NCBI GenBank assembly: GCA_002310215.1 | Contig: DBYR01000039.1 | Coordinates: 1 to 64,000, forward strand | Length of the DNA stretch: 64,000 bases | Source of the DNA: Bacteroidales bacterium UBA1181 | Lineage (GTDB): Bacteria; Bacteroidota; Bacteroidia; Bacteroidales; Paludibacteraceae | Direction of reading: 5' to 3' | In this document: in pieces, positions 1-8,792 of the stretch | Layout of the letters: each line of letters begins with the position of its first letter | Numbering within the stretch: the first letter of the stretch is position 1 | Position numbers and translations under genes: made by a program | The notes under the pieces: model-generated | What the model was told of the DNA's origin: nothing | What the model saw: the letters and a program-made list of their open reading frames with translations, nothing else | The model's database searches: none

Positions 1-49
1 TTTGCACTTCGCATTTGAATGTACGTACAAATTGAAGGTAATTCATGAT

Positions 50-80
50 TTTGGCAAGAAAATATTTAATCGTATATTTG
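50..80 (+). promoter_or_regulatory. Consensus Bacteroidota promoter
   Basis: TTTG at 50-53, a 19-base spacer and TATATTTG at 73-80 match the Bacteroidota sigma-ABfr consensus (TTTG-N19-TAnnTTTG). Transcription would start near 86, at the foot of the hairpin listed next. No intact gene lies directly downstream, so the product may be a small RNA or a relic. Confidence 0.6.
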
Positions 81-84
81 CGGT

Positions 85-153
85 GACGGTTGGTCTGGCC
101 GAGGTGCTTCAGCGCGGTTGGACCGGCCGTCATTCTTTATTAGTAAAGAATGA
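85..153 (+). ncRNA. Candidate structured small RNA (two hairpins)
   Basis: Just behind a consensus promoter, bases 85-95 pair with 121-131 in an 11-bp stem that includes G-U pairs. A second hairpin, TCATTCTTT (130-138) with AAAGAATGA (145-153), follows directly. Pyrimidine-rich sequence runs on to about 187. The promoter and two adjacent stems suggest a short non-coding transcript or attenuator. I do not recognise the family, and there is no clean T-tract terminator. Confidence 0.35.
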
Positions 154-196
154 TATTCCTTCTTCCCTGTTCGATTGTTTTTCTCCTCTTAAATAG

Positions 197-370
197 CTAA
201 AAAATGAAGGCGATTTGCTATGCCAACGTCAAAAACACATTCCCTATTATGATGACGAAAAAATAAAGAATTGGCTTTCCGCGATGGGACAGCTCCAATT
301 GCTGCCACTGTTGGAAACCAATTCTTTTTATTCAGAAAAAGAAATATCTGATGTCGCGGATATAACATAA
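197..370 (+). pseudogene. Orphan C-terminal coding fragment
   Basis: After a TAG at 194-196 this frame stays open for 57 codons to TAA at 368-370. The peptide is protein-like (for example IPYYDDEKIKNWLSAMGQ, then EKEISDVADIT at the end) but has no start codon. I do not recognise the family. With the decayed antirepressor next door it suggests a degraded accessory region. It could also be a chance open frame. Confidence 0.25.
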
Positions 371-407
371 ATTTCATTACCTCATAGTCAAATCTCTAAA
401 CAGTACT

Positions 408-617
408 TCATTGTGACAATTCAGGGTCTCTGATTCCCTGCTGGCGTTCGTAGTCCACGGTTGCCAGTTCACCATTGTTTGAAGGATTCCTCTTTAGATG
501 TGGAATGGATTGGATGATGCGGAGGATGCCTTTGACGTTAGTGCAATCAGCGGCATATCTCTTGCCATCCGAACTGGGCAATTTCAGTTGTACCCCAAAT
601 GGGTACGACTCAAACAC
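408..617 (-). pseudogene. Degenerate Bro-N/antirepressor-type gene fragment
   Basis: The 69-residue frame contains QLKLPSSDGKRYAADC, then GILRIIQSIP, and later ATVDYERQ and DPELSQ. That series resembles the core of Bro-N domain (phage antirepressor / DNA-damage-inducible D-like) proteins common in Bacteroidales. The stretch expected to read roughly PFKQWLATV is disturbed: TTC AAA CAA TGG lies in a different frame from the flanking codons, which implies a small deletion compensated a few codons later. The usual upstream Bro-N residues and the downstream region are missing. The family assignment is from memory of the motif; the frame disturbance is seen directly. Confidence 0.45.
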
Positions 618-704
618 CTTTAGATTATGAACTAATCGCTTTTCTCCTTCCCATATTCCTTCCCACCATTCACCGTTTCCCGTCTAGGATCGTCATTTCA
701 AAAG

Positions 705-721
705 GGGTACAAATTGTACCC
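705..721. promoter_or_regulatory. 17-bp perfect palindrome, candidate operator
   Basis: GGGTACAA-A-TTGTACCC is an 8+1+8 perfect inverted repeat about 20 bases upstream of a -7 box (743-750). A related element, GTACCC-N5-GGGTAC, lies at about 590-606 inside the antirepressor remnant. The position suggests a dimeric repressor site controlling the 778-1353 transcript. Confidence 0.35.
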
Positions 722-724
722 TAG

Positions 725-750
725 TTGGAATTAAGAAATTATTATATTTG
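725..750 (+). promoter_or_regulatory. Probable promoter for 778-1353
   Basis: TATATTTG at 743-750 is a perfect -7 box. TTG at 725-727 could serve as -33, but the 15-base spacer is shorter than the usual 19, so the -33 part is uncertain. It lies 28 bases before the ATG at 778. Confidence 0.45.
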
Positions 751-777
751 TGAAAGAGATATCTAAACTAGTTGTCA

Positions 778-897
778 ATGGAACAGAATGGTAATAGTGC
801 CAAGGATGTGGAGCAGTCGCAACATCTTCAGGATGCTTTGCGGTCGACGCTGCGCAGATTGCTGTCTAATATTATTAATCTTTATAAAATTCATTGA
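778..897 (+). CDS. Small hypothetical protein (39 aa)
   Basis: ATG at 778 opens a 39-codon frame ending TGA at 895-897, three bases before the next gene's ATG. The product starts MEQNGNSAKDVEQSQHLQDA and continues with a basic stretch (LRSTLRRLLSNIINLYKIH), mostly predicted helix. The good promoter upstream and tight spacing to the membrane protein favour translation and coupling. It has no recognisable family and could simply be a leader peptide. Confidence 0.4.
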   Translation: MEQNGNSAKDVEQSQHLQDALRSTLRRLLSNIINLYKIH

Positions 898-900
898 GCC

Positions 901-1353
901 ATGGATCTTCGTCGTTTGTTGTCCCTTGTCCTTATTTTCCGAGTCATCACTCTGATTCTATGGTTGATTGCTGTGGCGTTTATAATTGCCTTTATTGCAA
1001 TATGGCTCGGGGAACAAAGATTCGGTGATCCTTTGTTTGTCCCTCTATATATTTTTAGTGTGCTTTTGATCGCATATTATGTTTATACTATCGCACTTAT
1101 TTCCTGGGCGAAGAAGGGTAGTGAGGGATCTCTCCAAATCTTGTGTGGGACGTTGATTTTCAGTGGTGTAATCTTGCTGATCTTGACGGTGTTGTCCTTT
1201 TATATGGCTATCGCCTTTTCGATGATCACCCATCCCCTTGCCGTGCTCTTTTTGCTGCTCAGTTCCGCCCTGCCGGTTCTTTGTTTTCTCTTTACCATCA
1301 AATTGAACGAAGCTCATAAGGAAGCTCTGCGGGAAACGGATCAGTCCTGCTAA
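901..1353 (+). CDS. Small polytopic membrane protein
   Basis: The 150-residue protein is almost entirely hydrophobic. Four probable transmembrane segments lie at about 12-37, 46-68, 80-107 and 110-134, with a short charged tail (NEAHKEALRETDQSC). No catalytic motif or family signature is recognisable. It starts three bases after the small 778-897 frame and probably shares its promoter (743-750) and the palindrome at 705-721. The next gene, dxs, has its own promoter. It is likely an inner-membrane protein of unknown function. Confidence 0.6.
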   Translation: MDLRRLLSLVLIFRVITLILWLIAVAFIIAFIAIWLGEQRFGDPLFVPLYIFSVLLIAYYVYTIALISWAKKGSEGSLQILCGTLIFSGVILLILTVLSFYMAIAFSMITHPLAVLFLLLSSALPVLCFLFTIKLNEAHKEALRETDQSC

Positions 1354-1404
1354 ATCCTTCCTTTTCAGGATGGAATGTGCGGTCTGAAATAATAGGGGCA
1401 TGGC

Positions 1405-1437
1405 TTGTCAATCGTATCGAAATTATTCCTAATTTTG
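1405..1437 (+). promoter_or_regulatory. dxs promoter
   Basis: TTG at 1405-1407 and TAATTTTG at 1430-1437 (22-base spacer) fit the Bacteroidota consensus. The transcript would have a leader of about 35 bases before the TTG start at 1478. Confidence 0.45.
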
Positions 1438-1477
1438 CGTTAGGCAATTATTGTAGTGGATTTAATAGTTTGGTGAT

Positions 1478-3373
1478 TTGGAATCATTGTTAGATAAGAT
1501 AGATACTCCGTCCGATCTGAAGAAGTTGGACGAGTCCCAGTTACCTCAGGTGTGTGACGAGTTGCGCCGTTTCATCATCGACGAGCTCTCGCATAATCCG
1601 GGACACCTGGCTTCGAGCCTTGGTGTCGTGGAGTTGACGGTCGCGTTGCATTACGTGTATGACGTGCCGGAGGATAAGATCGTCTGGGACGTGGGTCACC
1701 AGGCTTACGGACATAAGATCCTCACAGGACGGCGGACCCGCTTCTCCACCAACCGCCAGTTCGGTGGTATCAGTGGTTTCCCTAACCCTCACGAGAGCGA
1801 GTACGACTCCTTCGTGGCGGGCCATGCCTCCAACTCCATCTCGGCCGCCTTGGGTATCTCCATCGCTGACGATAAGCTGGGCAAGCAACAAGCCCATACG
1901 GTGGCTGTCATCGGTGACGCCGCCATGTCGGGCGGTCTGGCTTTCGAGGGCCTGAACAACGCTTCTGCCTATCCTAACAATCTGTTGGTCGTGCTCAACG
2001 ACAACCACATGGCCATCGATGCGCCGGTGGGGGGTATGAGCGAGTACCTCGTGCGTCTGACCACCTCCGCCACCTACAACAAATGGCGCTATAAGCTCTA
2101 CCGTTTCTTCGCGAAACTGGGATGGGTGAAGGAAGACGAGAAGGCGAAGCATATCCGTTTCCACAACTCGGTCAAGGCGGCCATTGCCAATGAACATAAC
2201 CTTTTCGAGGTGCTCAACCTCCGATACTTCGGTCCGGTGGACGGCCATGACGTGGTCAGCCTCGTGAAGATCCTTCGTTCGATCAAGGATTACCAGGGAC
2301 CGAAGGTGCTGCATATCAAGACGAAAAAAGGCAAGGGCTTCAAGCCTGCGGAGGAAGCCGCTGCGATCTGGCATGCGCCGGGCAAGTTCAACAAGGAGAC
2401 GGGCGAGCGTGTCGTGGCACCTATCACGAAGGATACGCCGCCCCTGTTCCAGGACGTGTTCGGACACACCTTGGTCGAACTGGCGCGCATGAACGATAAG
2501 GTGGTGGGTATCACCCCTGCCATGCCTTCGGGTTGTTCCATGTCCTTCCTGATGCATGAGATGCCCGACCGTGTCTTCGACGTGGGTATCGCGGAGGGCC
2601 ATGCGGTCACCTTCTCAGCCGGCTTGGCGAAGGAGGGCATGATGCCTTTCTGTAACATATATTCCTCCTTCATGCAACGCGCGTATGACAACGTGATCCA
2701 TGATGTCTGCCTGCAGAATCTGGACATGGTCATGTGCCTGGACCGTGCGGGATTGGTCGGCTCTGATGGTGCGACCCACCACGGAGCGTTCGATCTGGCG
2801 GCCTTCCGTTGCGTGCCGAACCTCACGATCGCTTCCCCGATGAATGTGATTGAGCTTCGTAACCTGATGTACACGGCCTCCTTGCCGGGCCACGGACCGT
2901 TCATGATCCGCTACCCGCGTGGCAAGGGCGTCTTGTTGGATTGGCACAAGGAGATGGAGGAGATGCCGGTGGGCAAGGGCGTCTGCCTGAAGAAGGGAAC
3001 CTCTTCGCTTGCGGTTCTATCGCTCGGTCCGTTGGGTCATGCGGCGGCAAAGGCGATCGCCAAGGCGGAGGAGAACGGTATGAGCGTTTCACACTATAAC
3101 ATGCTCTTCCTGAAGCCGTTGGACGAAGAGTTGTTGAATGAGGTCGCCAAGACATACCAATCCGTCATCACGGTCGAGGATGGTGTCGTGTCGGGCGGAT
3201 TCGGCTCCGCCGTGTTGGAGTACTTCGCGGACCATGACGTGGCGATGCATGTGAAGCGCATCGGCATTCCGAATATCTTCGCCACCCATGGCACACAAGA
3301 AGAGTTGTATCATTACTATGGGATGGACGCTGACGGTATCTACGCCGCCATCGAGTCTATCCTGAAAAAATAA
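1478..3373 (+). CDS. dxs: 1-deoxy-D-xylulose-5-phosphate synthase
   Basis: This 631-residue enzyme condenses pyruvate and glyceraldehyde-3-phosphate to DXP, the first step of the MEP isoprenoid pathway and a source for thiamine and pyridoxal. Seen in the sequence: the N-terminal TPP motif VWDVGHQAYGH (about 69-79); GDAAMSGGLAFEGLN (146-160), a GDA variant of the thiamine GDG motif; NDNHMAID (174-181); and the catalytic-glutamate strand DVGIAEGHAVTFSAG (about 368-382) of the Pyr domain. A C-terminal transketolase domain follows. Length and domain order are normal. The start appears to be TTG: no in-frame ATG precedes the conserved LLDKIDTPSDL region, and the promoter lies just upstream. The next gene begins 9 bases after the stop. 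Confidence 0.93.
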   Translation: MESLLDKIDTPSDLKKLDESQLPQVCDELRRFIIDELSHNPGHLASSLGVVELTVALHYVYDVPEDKIVWDVGHQAYGHKILTGRRTRFSTNRQFGGISGFPNPHESEYDSFVAGHASNSISAALGISIADDKLGKQQAHTVAVIGDAAMSGGLAFEGLNNASAYPNNLLVVLNDNHMAIDAPVGGMSEYLVRLTTSATYNKWRYKLYRFFAKLGWVKEDEKAKHIRFHNSVKAAIANEHNLFEVLNLRYFGPVDGHDVVSLVKILRSIKDYQGPKVLHIKTKKGKGFKPAEEAAAIWHAPGKFNKETGERVVAPITKDTPPLFQDVFGHTLVELARMNDKVVGITPAMPSGCSMSFLMHEMPDRVFDVGIAEGHAVTFSAGLAKEGMMPFCNIYSSFMQRAYDNVIHDVCLQNLDMVMCLDRAGLVGSDGATHHGAFDLAAFRCVPNLTIASPMNVIELRNLMYTASLPGHGPFMIRYPRGKGVLLDWHKEMEEMPVGKGVCLKKGTSSLAVLSLGPLGHAAAKAIAKAEENGMSVSHYNMLFLKPLDEELLNEVAKTYQSVITVEDGVVSGGFGSAVLEYFADHDVAMHVKRIGIPNIFATHGTQEELYHYYGMDADGIYAAIESILKK

Positions 3374-3382
3374 GGGAAGTCT

Positions 3383-4156
3383 ATGGACGAAAAGAAAGCA
3401 TTTAAGATTCTGGCGGGTGTCGCAGGTGTCGCTGTGATTGCCTATTTACTGCTCAACACGGTTTTCTCAGAGACGTGGGATTATTGGGGCGCCATCCATA
3501 AAAATACGGTGCGGGGCTATGTCGAGTATCGGGAGGCATATCCGCAGAGCAAATATATGGATCGTGTGAACGAACGGAAAGGACTCTTGGAGGAGCCTTA
3601 TTTCCAGGACCACAGAAAGAAGAATACGGTTGAGGCTTACGACGAGTTCCTCTTCGCCTATCCGCATGACAAGTACACGGCGGAAGCCACCCGCCTGCGG
3701 GATAGCATCGTGTATTGGCAGAGCGAGGTGGAGAAGTATGGCAAGAACTCTTTAGAGCAAGGTGCCATGCCCTACCAGGATCAATATGGATTGCCTAAGA
3801 AGCCTAAGAAAGACTCTAATTCGGACATTGTGGTGGTGGCGCCCATCTCCTTTGACATGATCGCCTTGATCAAGGAAAATAACGAGAACGGGAGGGTGGT
3901 GAGTCATGCCTATGTCAAGGCGGATAGCACCTATACATTCAGAATCGATAATGGCTCATACCAGGCCTTTTTCTACATCGGTAGGGGATGGCATCCCGAG
4001 AAGCCGATGCCGAATGGACTGAAGGGCGGATTCCTGCTCTTCGAGACCTATTCCAAGGATGATCCGGTCACGCTCACGGACGAGGTGATCACCTATCGTT
4101 TGAGCATGCGTCAGAAGAAATACAGTACGCGTAGGGAAGTGTTTGGAGCGGATTGA
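3383..4156 (+). CDS. Membrane-anchored hypothetical protein with TPR-like repeats
   Basis: The 257-residue protein has one N-terminal hydrophobic anchor (about 7-29) and a soluble domain, probably periplasmic. Two copies of a motif of the form EYREAYPQSKYMDRVNERK and DEFLFAYPHDKYTAEATRL (about 46-66 and 79-101) look like degenerate TPR/Sel1-type helices. The C-terminal half is beta-rich (VVVAPISFDMIALIKE, SYQAFFYIGRGWHPEKP). No enzyme motif is visible. It starts 9 bases after dxs, so it is probably cotranscribed, and it converges on the OmpA gene at 4171 with a gap of only 14 bases. Confidence 0.55.
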   Translation: MDEKKAFKILAGVAGVAVIAYLLLNTVFSETWDYWGAIHKNTVRGYVEYREAYPQSKYMDRVNERKGLLEEPYFQDHRKKNTVEAYDEFLFAYPHDKYTAEATRLRDSIVYWQSEVEKYGKNSLEQGAMPYQDQYGLPKKPKKDSNSDIVVVAPISFDMIALIKENNENGRVVSHAYVKADSTYTFRIDNGSYQAFFYIGRGWHPEKPMPNGLKGGFLLFETYSKDDPVTLTDEVITYRLSMRQKKYSTRREVFGAD

Positions 4157-4170
4157 TCCGTGTCTTGTTC

Positions 4171-5619
4171 CTATTCATCCTCCAATTTCAGACTCAATTC
4201 CGTTCGGTTGTTCAGTTCCCTGCCGCCTTTCGTGTTGTTGGAGGCGACAGGCTGAGTGTTTCCTTTGCTGGCACACTCTATCTTATCTTCAGGTATACCC
4301 TTACGTATCAATGCCTTTTTGAACGATTCTGCCCTTTTCTGTCCGATCACGATGCTTTTATCCTCTTTGATTGTGTTATCCGTGTGTCCGGTCACGAGGA
4401 TGCTGGCATTTGAATTTTTGGCCAAATAGGTGTAAATCACGTCGAAGGAACGTTCGATTTCTTCGGGGAAGGTCGGAATGCTGTTCGGGTAGGCATAGAT
4501 GGCCTCGTCCGCGATCTTTTTGAGCGCGTAGATGGCTTCGTTTTTCTCCTTCAATGCTGCCTTTCGGATGGCCTCCGCTTTTTCAGTCTGTTGTTGTAAC
4601 AGCCTGTCTTTCTCTTCTTTTCTGAGGGACCGTTCCTGTTGTTGTTGACGTATGTGGTCTATCCTCATCTGCTCGGCGGCGGCAGCGATCTCTTTTTGTC
4701 GTTCTCTCTCCTCTTTCCGTCTTTCAACAATCTCTTTCGCCTCTTTCTCCCTCTCCTTGTCTTTGAGGTCGAAGCGTAGGCCCAGTTTCACGCCGGTTTT
4801 GAAAGGGTGTACTTCTTCAACTTGTTTGCTGTCGAAAGCTCCGATGTAGTTGTATCCGTCGTAGAGGTTGCTTTCCTGCGAATCCACGCTGTTTGTGAGG
4901 CTGTAATGGACATATAGTCCCATGTAGAAGGCGCTTTTCTTTCCCATCATACGGTTGAAACCCACTTCGGCGTGGGTGCCAAGACTTACAGCCATGCCGT
5001 CTATCTTTCCCGATTGGGAGGATTCATCTGTATGGAATCCGTGGTTGGTGAGGTCTTCGTATTCCACGTTGGTGGATTCGAACCATCCGGATGTGATGAA
5101 GTATCCGTCATGGGTGTTGAAATGTTTGATTATGGGAATGGATACAGTGAGGCCCGCACCCATAAGGAAATCCCACTTTTTGCCTATTTTGCTCGTGTAT
5201 TGTAGTGATAGGGGTATTTCTATCGCCCAAACCTCTTGTCCTTCCTTCCAATCGACGAATCGAGTGTTGAGTCTGTATGACAGGTTGTTATCGTCATGGG
5301 TGAAGGTTCCCTCATAGTTGTGGTTGAATGTCGCTTCGCTACGGTAGTAGCACATTTGCAGACCTAATCCTATTCCCCAATGCTTAGGCGTGTGTTGGTA
5401 CTTTATCTCGAATAAGCTTCCCAACATGTCCCAGCCTTGTTTGGAGTCTCCGCCTTCCGCATCGAACAGGTGTGTGTGCATTCCTCCGCCGATGTTCAGG
5501 AGCAAATAGTTGCTGGTTCCCAAGTAAGGCACTTTGTCCTCTTGTGAGATGTTTCCCCCGGAGGCGTAGGATAGTGCCGTCATGCAGGCGAGAATCATAT
5601 ATGAAACTATTTTCTTCAT
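4171..5619 (-). CDS. OmpA-family outer-membrane protein with long coiled coil
   Basis: The 482-residue protein has a signal peptide (about 1-19). An outer-membrane beta-barrel-like region follows (about 30-280, alternating strands such as WAIEIPLSLQYTSKIGKKWD). A highly charged coiled coil spans about 283-365 (runs of REKEAKEIVERRKEERERQK). The C-terminal OmpA domain (about 380-480) carries ILVTGHTDNT and ends in NRTELSLKLEDE. The domain is known to bind peptidoglycan; barrel anchoring is inferred. The gene lies 40 bases downstream of the T9SS cargo at 5660-8680 on the same strand, so the two are probably cotranscribed and may form a surface complex. The coiled coil is an unusual linker length for this family. 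Confidence 0.75.
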   Translation of the reverse strand: MKKIVSYMILACMTALSYASGGNISQEDKVPYLGTSNYLLLNIGGGMHTHLFDAEGGDSKQGWDMLGSLFEIKYQHTPKHWGIGLGLQMCYYRSEATFNHNYEGTFTHDDNNLSYRLNTRFVDWKEGQEVWAIEIPLSLQYTSKIGKKWDFLMGAGLTVSIPIIKHFNTHDGYFITSGWFESTNVEYEDLTNHGFHTDESSQSGKIDGMAVSLGTHAEVGFNRMMGKKSAFYMGLYVHYSLTNSVDSQESNLYDGYNYIGAFDSKQVEEVHPFKTGVKLGLRFDLKDKEREKEAKEIVERRKEERERQKEIAAAAEQMRIDHIRQQQQERSLRKEEKDRLLQQQTEKAEAIRKAALKEKNEAIYALKKIADEAIYAYPNSIPTFPEEIERSFDVIYTYLAKNSNASILVTGHTDNTIKEDKSIVIGQKRAESFKKALIRKGIPEDKIECASKGNTQPVASNNTKGGRELNNRTELSLKLEDE

Positions 5620-5659
5620 TGCTTTCTTGTTGGTCTGTTTGATGCGAAGGTGTGCGTCT

Positions 5660-8600
5660 TTACTCTTTAATCACCTTTAGGCTGATACCGTCCACATTGA
5701 TGATATAATTGCCTGGAGGGATTAGGTTGGTGCTCAGCGTGATGGCGTTTTCCGAGAATCGCTCGGTGAGGATGGTGGAGCCAAGTTGGTTGATGACGGA
5801 CAATGTGTGTTGTGAGTCGTCGAAGTTATGTAGTGTGACGGTCACATTCTCCTTGATCGGGTTGTCTGAAACGGAGATGCGTTTCTTCCCTTGGGATATG
5901 CTTTCCCAAGTGTTTCTGCTGCAAGTGCGCATTTCCGAATCGGTTCCTTCGTTGATTTTGACGTAGTAGCTGCCCGTGAGTCCTCCTATTTCCTGGTAAT
6001 AAGGCTTGTTTGCGCCATATATCATCTTTCCGTTGTGGTACCATTGGAATGAGTGGAAGAGGTTGCTCCTGTTGTCGATGCTGACGACGTCCTCGAATAT
6101 AGGCACCAGATAGGCTTGGCTCAGGTTTACCGTGAATTGAACGGGGTAAGCCTTGGTGACGATCTGATTCTCGTCCCTGAAGTAGACGTTAGCGTCGTAT
6201 TTGCCAGCTTCGCATTGCTCTGGTGTGATGATGTTGATGCGTGAATCGGCAGAGACAAAGGTCCAGTCCATGTCCTTGAATCCTTGCGTCTTGGCTTGTT
6301 CGGAGTATTCCAGCCTGAAGTCGACCGGAACGCCTTCGAGGACGGTGTAGCTAATCGGATCTTCGCTACCAGGACAGTAACCTTCGCTCTTGACGGAGAA
6401 GATGGTTCCGTCCGTGTATTCTCTCATGATGATGTCCTTATGTAGTTTCTCCACCGTCTCGTATCTTGTCTTTTTGCAGTTGAGGCAGGTGAATTCTTTT
6501 TTACCCATGTTCTCTGTGGTCGGGACGATGATGAATTTGCCGTCGTCCCAGTTGTGTCCGATGGCAGGTGTCGTCTCGGTTGACCGCCATAGTTCCGCAT
6601 GGCAGTTTAGGCAGAACACGGCGTGTGAGAGCTCTCCTTGTTCCGTGCATGTCGCGGAGATGTTACGGTCGATGACTGTGTCACCTGCGAAGTGTCCTGT
6701 GGCGGGGATGACGACGCTCTCTATTTTTTCGTCACATCTGATGCAGTGTTTGGATTTTTTGCCCGCTTGGGTGCAAGTTGCCTCGACGTCAGTTGTGTAT
6801 TTGTAGGAGAACTCATGACCCAATTTGTTTGTCACCTGCGTTCTGGTCTGCTGACAGTTGTCGTGGATGCATGGGTAACTGAGAATGCCGGAGGTGGTGC
6901 ATGTGGAGGCTATCACGATGTTGGGCACTCCCCAAGCGTGACCGGTTGCGGCTATGAGCGTGTTGTTGATTCTTTCGTCACATCTTGAGCAGTGTTGTGA
7001 TTTCTTGCCCGATCTGGTGCAGGTGGCTGGCATGTCTATGGTGTATTCTGGGTTGAAGTCGTGTCCCAATGCGTCTGTTTCGACTGTTTTCGTCGCGTCG
7101 CACTCCTCTCTGGTGCAGATATGGAAGATGGCGCCCTTCTCCGTGCAAGTCGCTTCCTTGGAAATGATGCCTTCGTCCCAAGCGTGTCCCTTGGCAGGAA
7201 TAAAAGAGGTGTCGGTGGCTCCACAGTTGTAGGAGGTACAGGTGAATAGGATCATTCCTTCGCTTTCGCAGGTTGGGTGGGCGGTGGTGTCCCCTTTGTT
7301 CCATTTATGTCCGCGTGCTGGGATTATCGTTATGTTGTCTACCTCTCTGCACCTTGAACAGTGCCATGATTTGCTACCTGTTTTCGTGCAGGTTGGGAAG
7401 GTGTCCGTTATGAATTCCTCCATGAAATCGTGCCCGAGCGCCTCGATTTCCTCCTCTTTTGTTCCGCCGCAGTTTTCTACTGTGCAGCGGTAGCGCCTGA
7501 TCCCTGGTTCCACACAGGTCGGCTTTTTGCTGACGGTGCCGCTGTTCCAACTGTGTCCAAGGGCAGGTATGGCTCGGATATCGGTAATTGCATCGCAGAT
7601 GGTGCAGTGTCTTGACTCTTGTCCTTCTTGTTCACAGGAAGGTGGAAAATCCAGTGTGTATTCCTCTTCGAACATGTGGCCCGCCGGTTCGGTCTCTTCT
7701 GTTTTTGTGGCTTGGCAAGAATAATTGAGGCAGTAGTAGGTCAGTTCTCCATTCTCCGTGCAAGTGGGTTCTATGGTGATGTATCCTTCACTCCAGGTGT
7801 GACCTGTGGCAGGGATGATGGTGTTCTCGATTCTTTGGTAGCATCTTGAGCAATGCTTGGATTTTGTGCCGGCTCTTTCGCAGGTGGCGGATATGTCGAT
7901 TGTGAATGTATCGGAGAAGTCATGTCCCAATGTGGAGTCGGTGACGTGGATGCGCAGGCATTCCGCCCCGCACTCGTCCGATAGGCAGTAGTATACTTCG
8001 TCGTGGGACCCATCTCTTGTGCAGGACGCTGGCACTTGGTTTTCTATCACAACATTTTCTCCCCTTTCGAATTGGTGCGCTTCTATTAGGAATGTTCCGG
8101 TGGCGGAGAGGTCAAGTAGATAGTTCGGGTTGAGTCCTTCGTCGTGCACGCTGATGGTGTAAGCTCCGACTTCTTCTCCATCTTTTCTTGTCACGGATAT
8201 GCCCACAAGGGAATCGCCCTCTACTAAACCCTCTGTCGTGTAGGATAGGGTAGGGTCGCTCATGCCGATGTGTTTGGATGTGTCGGTTGGTATGACGGAG
8301 ATGGTCCTTTTCGTGATGCTCCAGATTTTGCTGACGGTGAAGGTGTCCTCAGCGTGGCAGGTGATGTCGATGGTGTATACGCCTGCGTCTTTTGCTTCAG
8401 TCGTGCCGCTCATCGTGTAATCCGTTCCTTCCGTATATTCCCTGCCTCCTTTGAAGACGAGGGCAGGAGAGTGGAGTGCTCCGTCGTAGGTGTAGGATGT
8501 GTCGTCTAATTCAACCCATCCGTCGGGGGTCATAGCAGGATCCTCGGATGAGGTCGTGGCCTCTGGAAACAAAGAGACGGAGTCCTGACTCACGGTTAAG

Positions 8601-8680
8601 GCAGGGGCAGCCATGGCACTTATCGCTATGGAGAACAGCGATAACACTATCGATGTGATTTTTGCCGTTGAGATTCCCAT
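5660..8680 (-). CDS. T9SS-secreted Cys/His-repeat surface protein
   Basis: The chosen start (8680) gives about 1006 residues. A clear signal peptide follows (MGISTAKITSIVLSLFSIAI, then SAMAAP), with an AGGGAGGT-like site just upstream in the transcript. The next region (about 40-185) resembles MBG-type beta domains (VELDDTSYTYDGALHSPALV). About 13 tandem units of roughly 41 residues then occupy about 200-735. Each has an ATCTxxG start, a CxxC or C-x4-C pair and a closing GHxW or GHxF. The C-terminus (ending NVDGISLKVIKE) looks like a T9SS type A sorting domain. It is inferred to be exported by T9SS and anchored outside the cell; ligand unknown. It probably shares a transcript with the OmpA gene downstream. 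Confidence 0.7.
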   Translation of the reverse strand: MGISTAKITSIVLSLFSIAISAMAAPALTVSQDSVSLFPEATTSSEDPAMTPDGWVELDDTSYTYDGALHSPALVFKGGREYTEGTDYTMSGTTEAKDAGVYTIDITCHAEDTFTVSKIWSITKRTISVIPTDTSKHIGMSDPTLSYTTEGLVEGDSLVGISVTRKDGEEVGAYTISVHDEGLNPNYLLDLSATGTFLIEAHQFERGENVVIENQVPASCTRDGSHDEVYYCLSDECGAECLRIHVTDSTLGHDFSDTFTIDISATCERAGTKSKHCSRCYQRIENTIIPATGHTWSEGYITIEPTCTENGELTYYCLNYSCQATKTEETEPAGHMFEEEYTLDFPPSCEQEGQESRHCTICDAITDIRAIPALGHSWNSGTVSKKPTCVEPGIRRYRCTVENCGGTKEEEIEALGHDFMEEFITDTFPTCTKTGSKSWHCSRCREVDNITIIPARGHKWNKGDTTAHPTCESEGMILFTCTSYNCGATDTSFIPAKGHAWDEGIISKEATCTEKGAIFHICTREECDATKTVETDALGHDFNPEYTIDMPATCTRSGKKSQHCSRCDERINNTLIAATGHAWGVPNIVIASTCTTSGILSYPCIHDNCQQTRTQVTNKLGHEFSYKYTTDVEATCTQAGKKSKHCIRCDEKIESVVIPATGHFAGDTVIDRNISATCTEQGELSHAVFCLNCHAELWRSTETTPAIGHNWDDGKFIIVPTTENMGKKEFTCLNCKKTRYETVEKLHKDIIMREYTDGTIFSVKSEGYCPGSEDPISYTVLEGVPVDFRLEYSEQAKTQGFKDMDWTFVSADSRINIITPEQCEAGKYDANVYFRDENQIVTKAYPVQFTVNLSQAYLVPIFEDVVSIDNRSNLFHSFQWYHNGKMIYGANKPYYQEIGGLTGSYYVKINEGTDSEMRTCSRNTWESISQGKKRISVSDNPIKENVTVTLHNFDDSQHTLSVINQLGSTILTERFSENAITLSTNLIPPGNYIINVDGISLKVIKE

Positions 8681-8792
8681 AATACCTCCCTCTCTGCAAT
8701 AAACATACCCTCTCATATACACATTGGTCCTCGTAGAAATTCGTTTGCGTCTTAAAAAATAGAGTCAACTAATATTCTATTTGCGCCTATAA

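Noticed and set aside
85..131. tRNA-like fold at the window start
   Set aside because: The long stem lacks a T-arm, anticodon arm and CCA-end geometry; a simple hairpin fits better.
1541..2602. Long antisense open frame (353 codons) across dxs
   Set aside because: It is a shadow of dxs codon bias; the product is His/Arg/Asp-rich without a fold signature, while dxs on the other strand is fully conserved.
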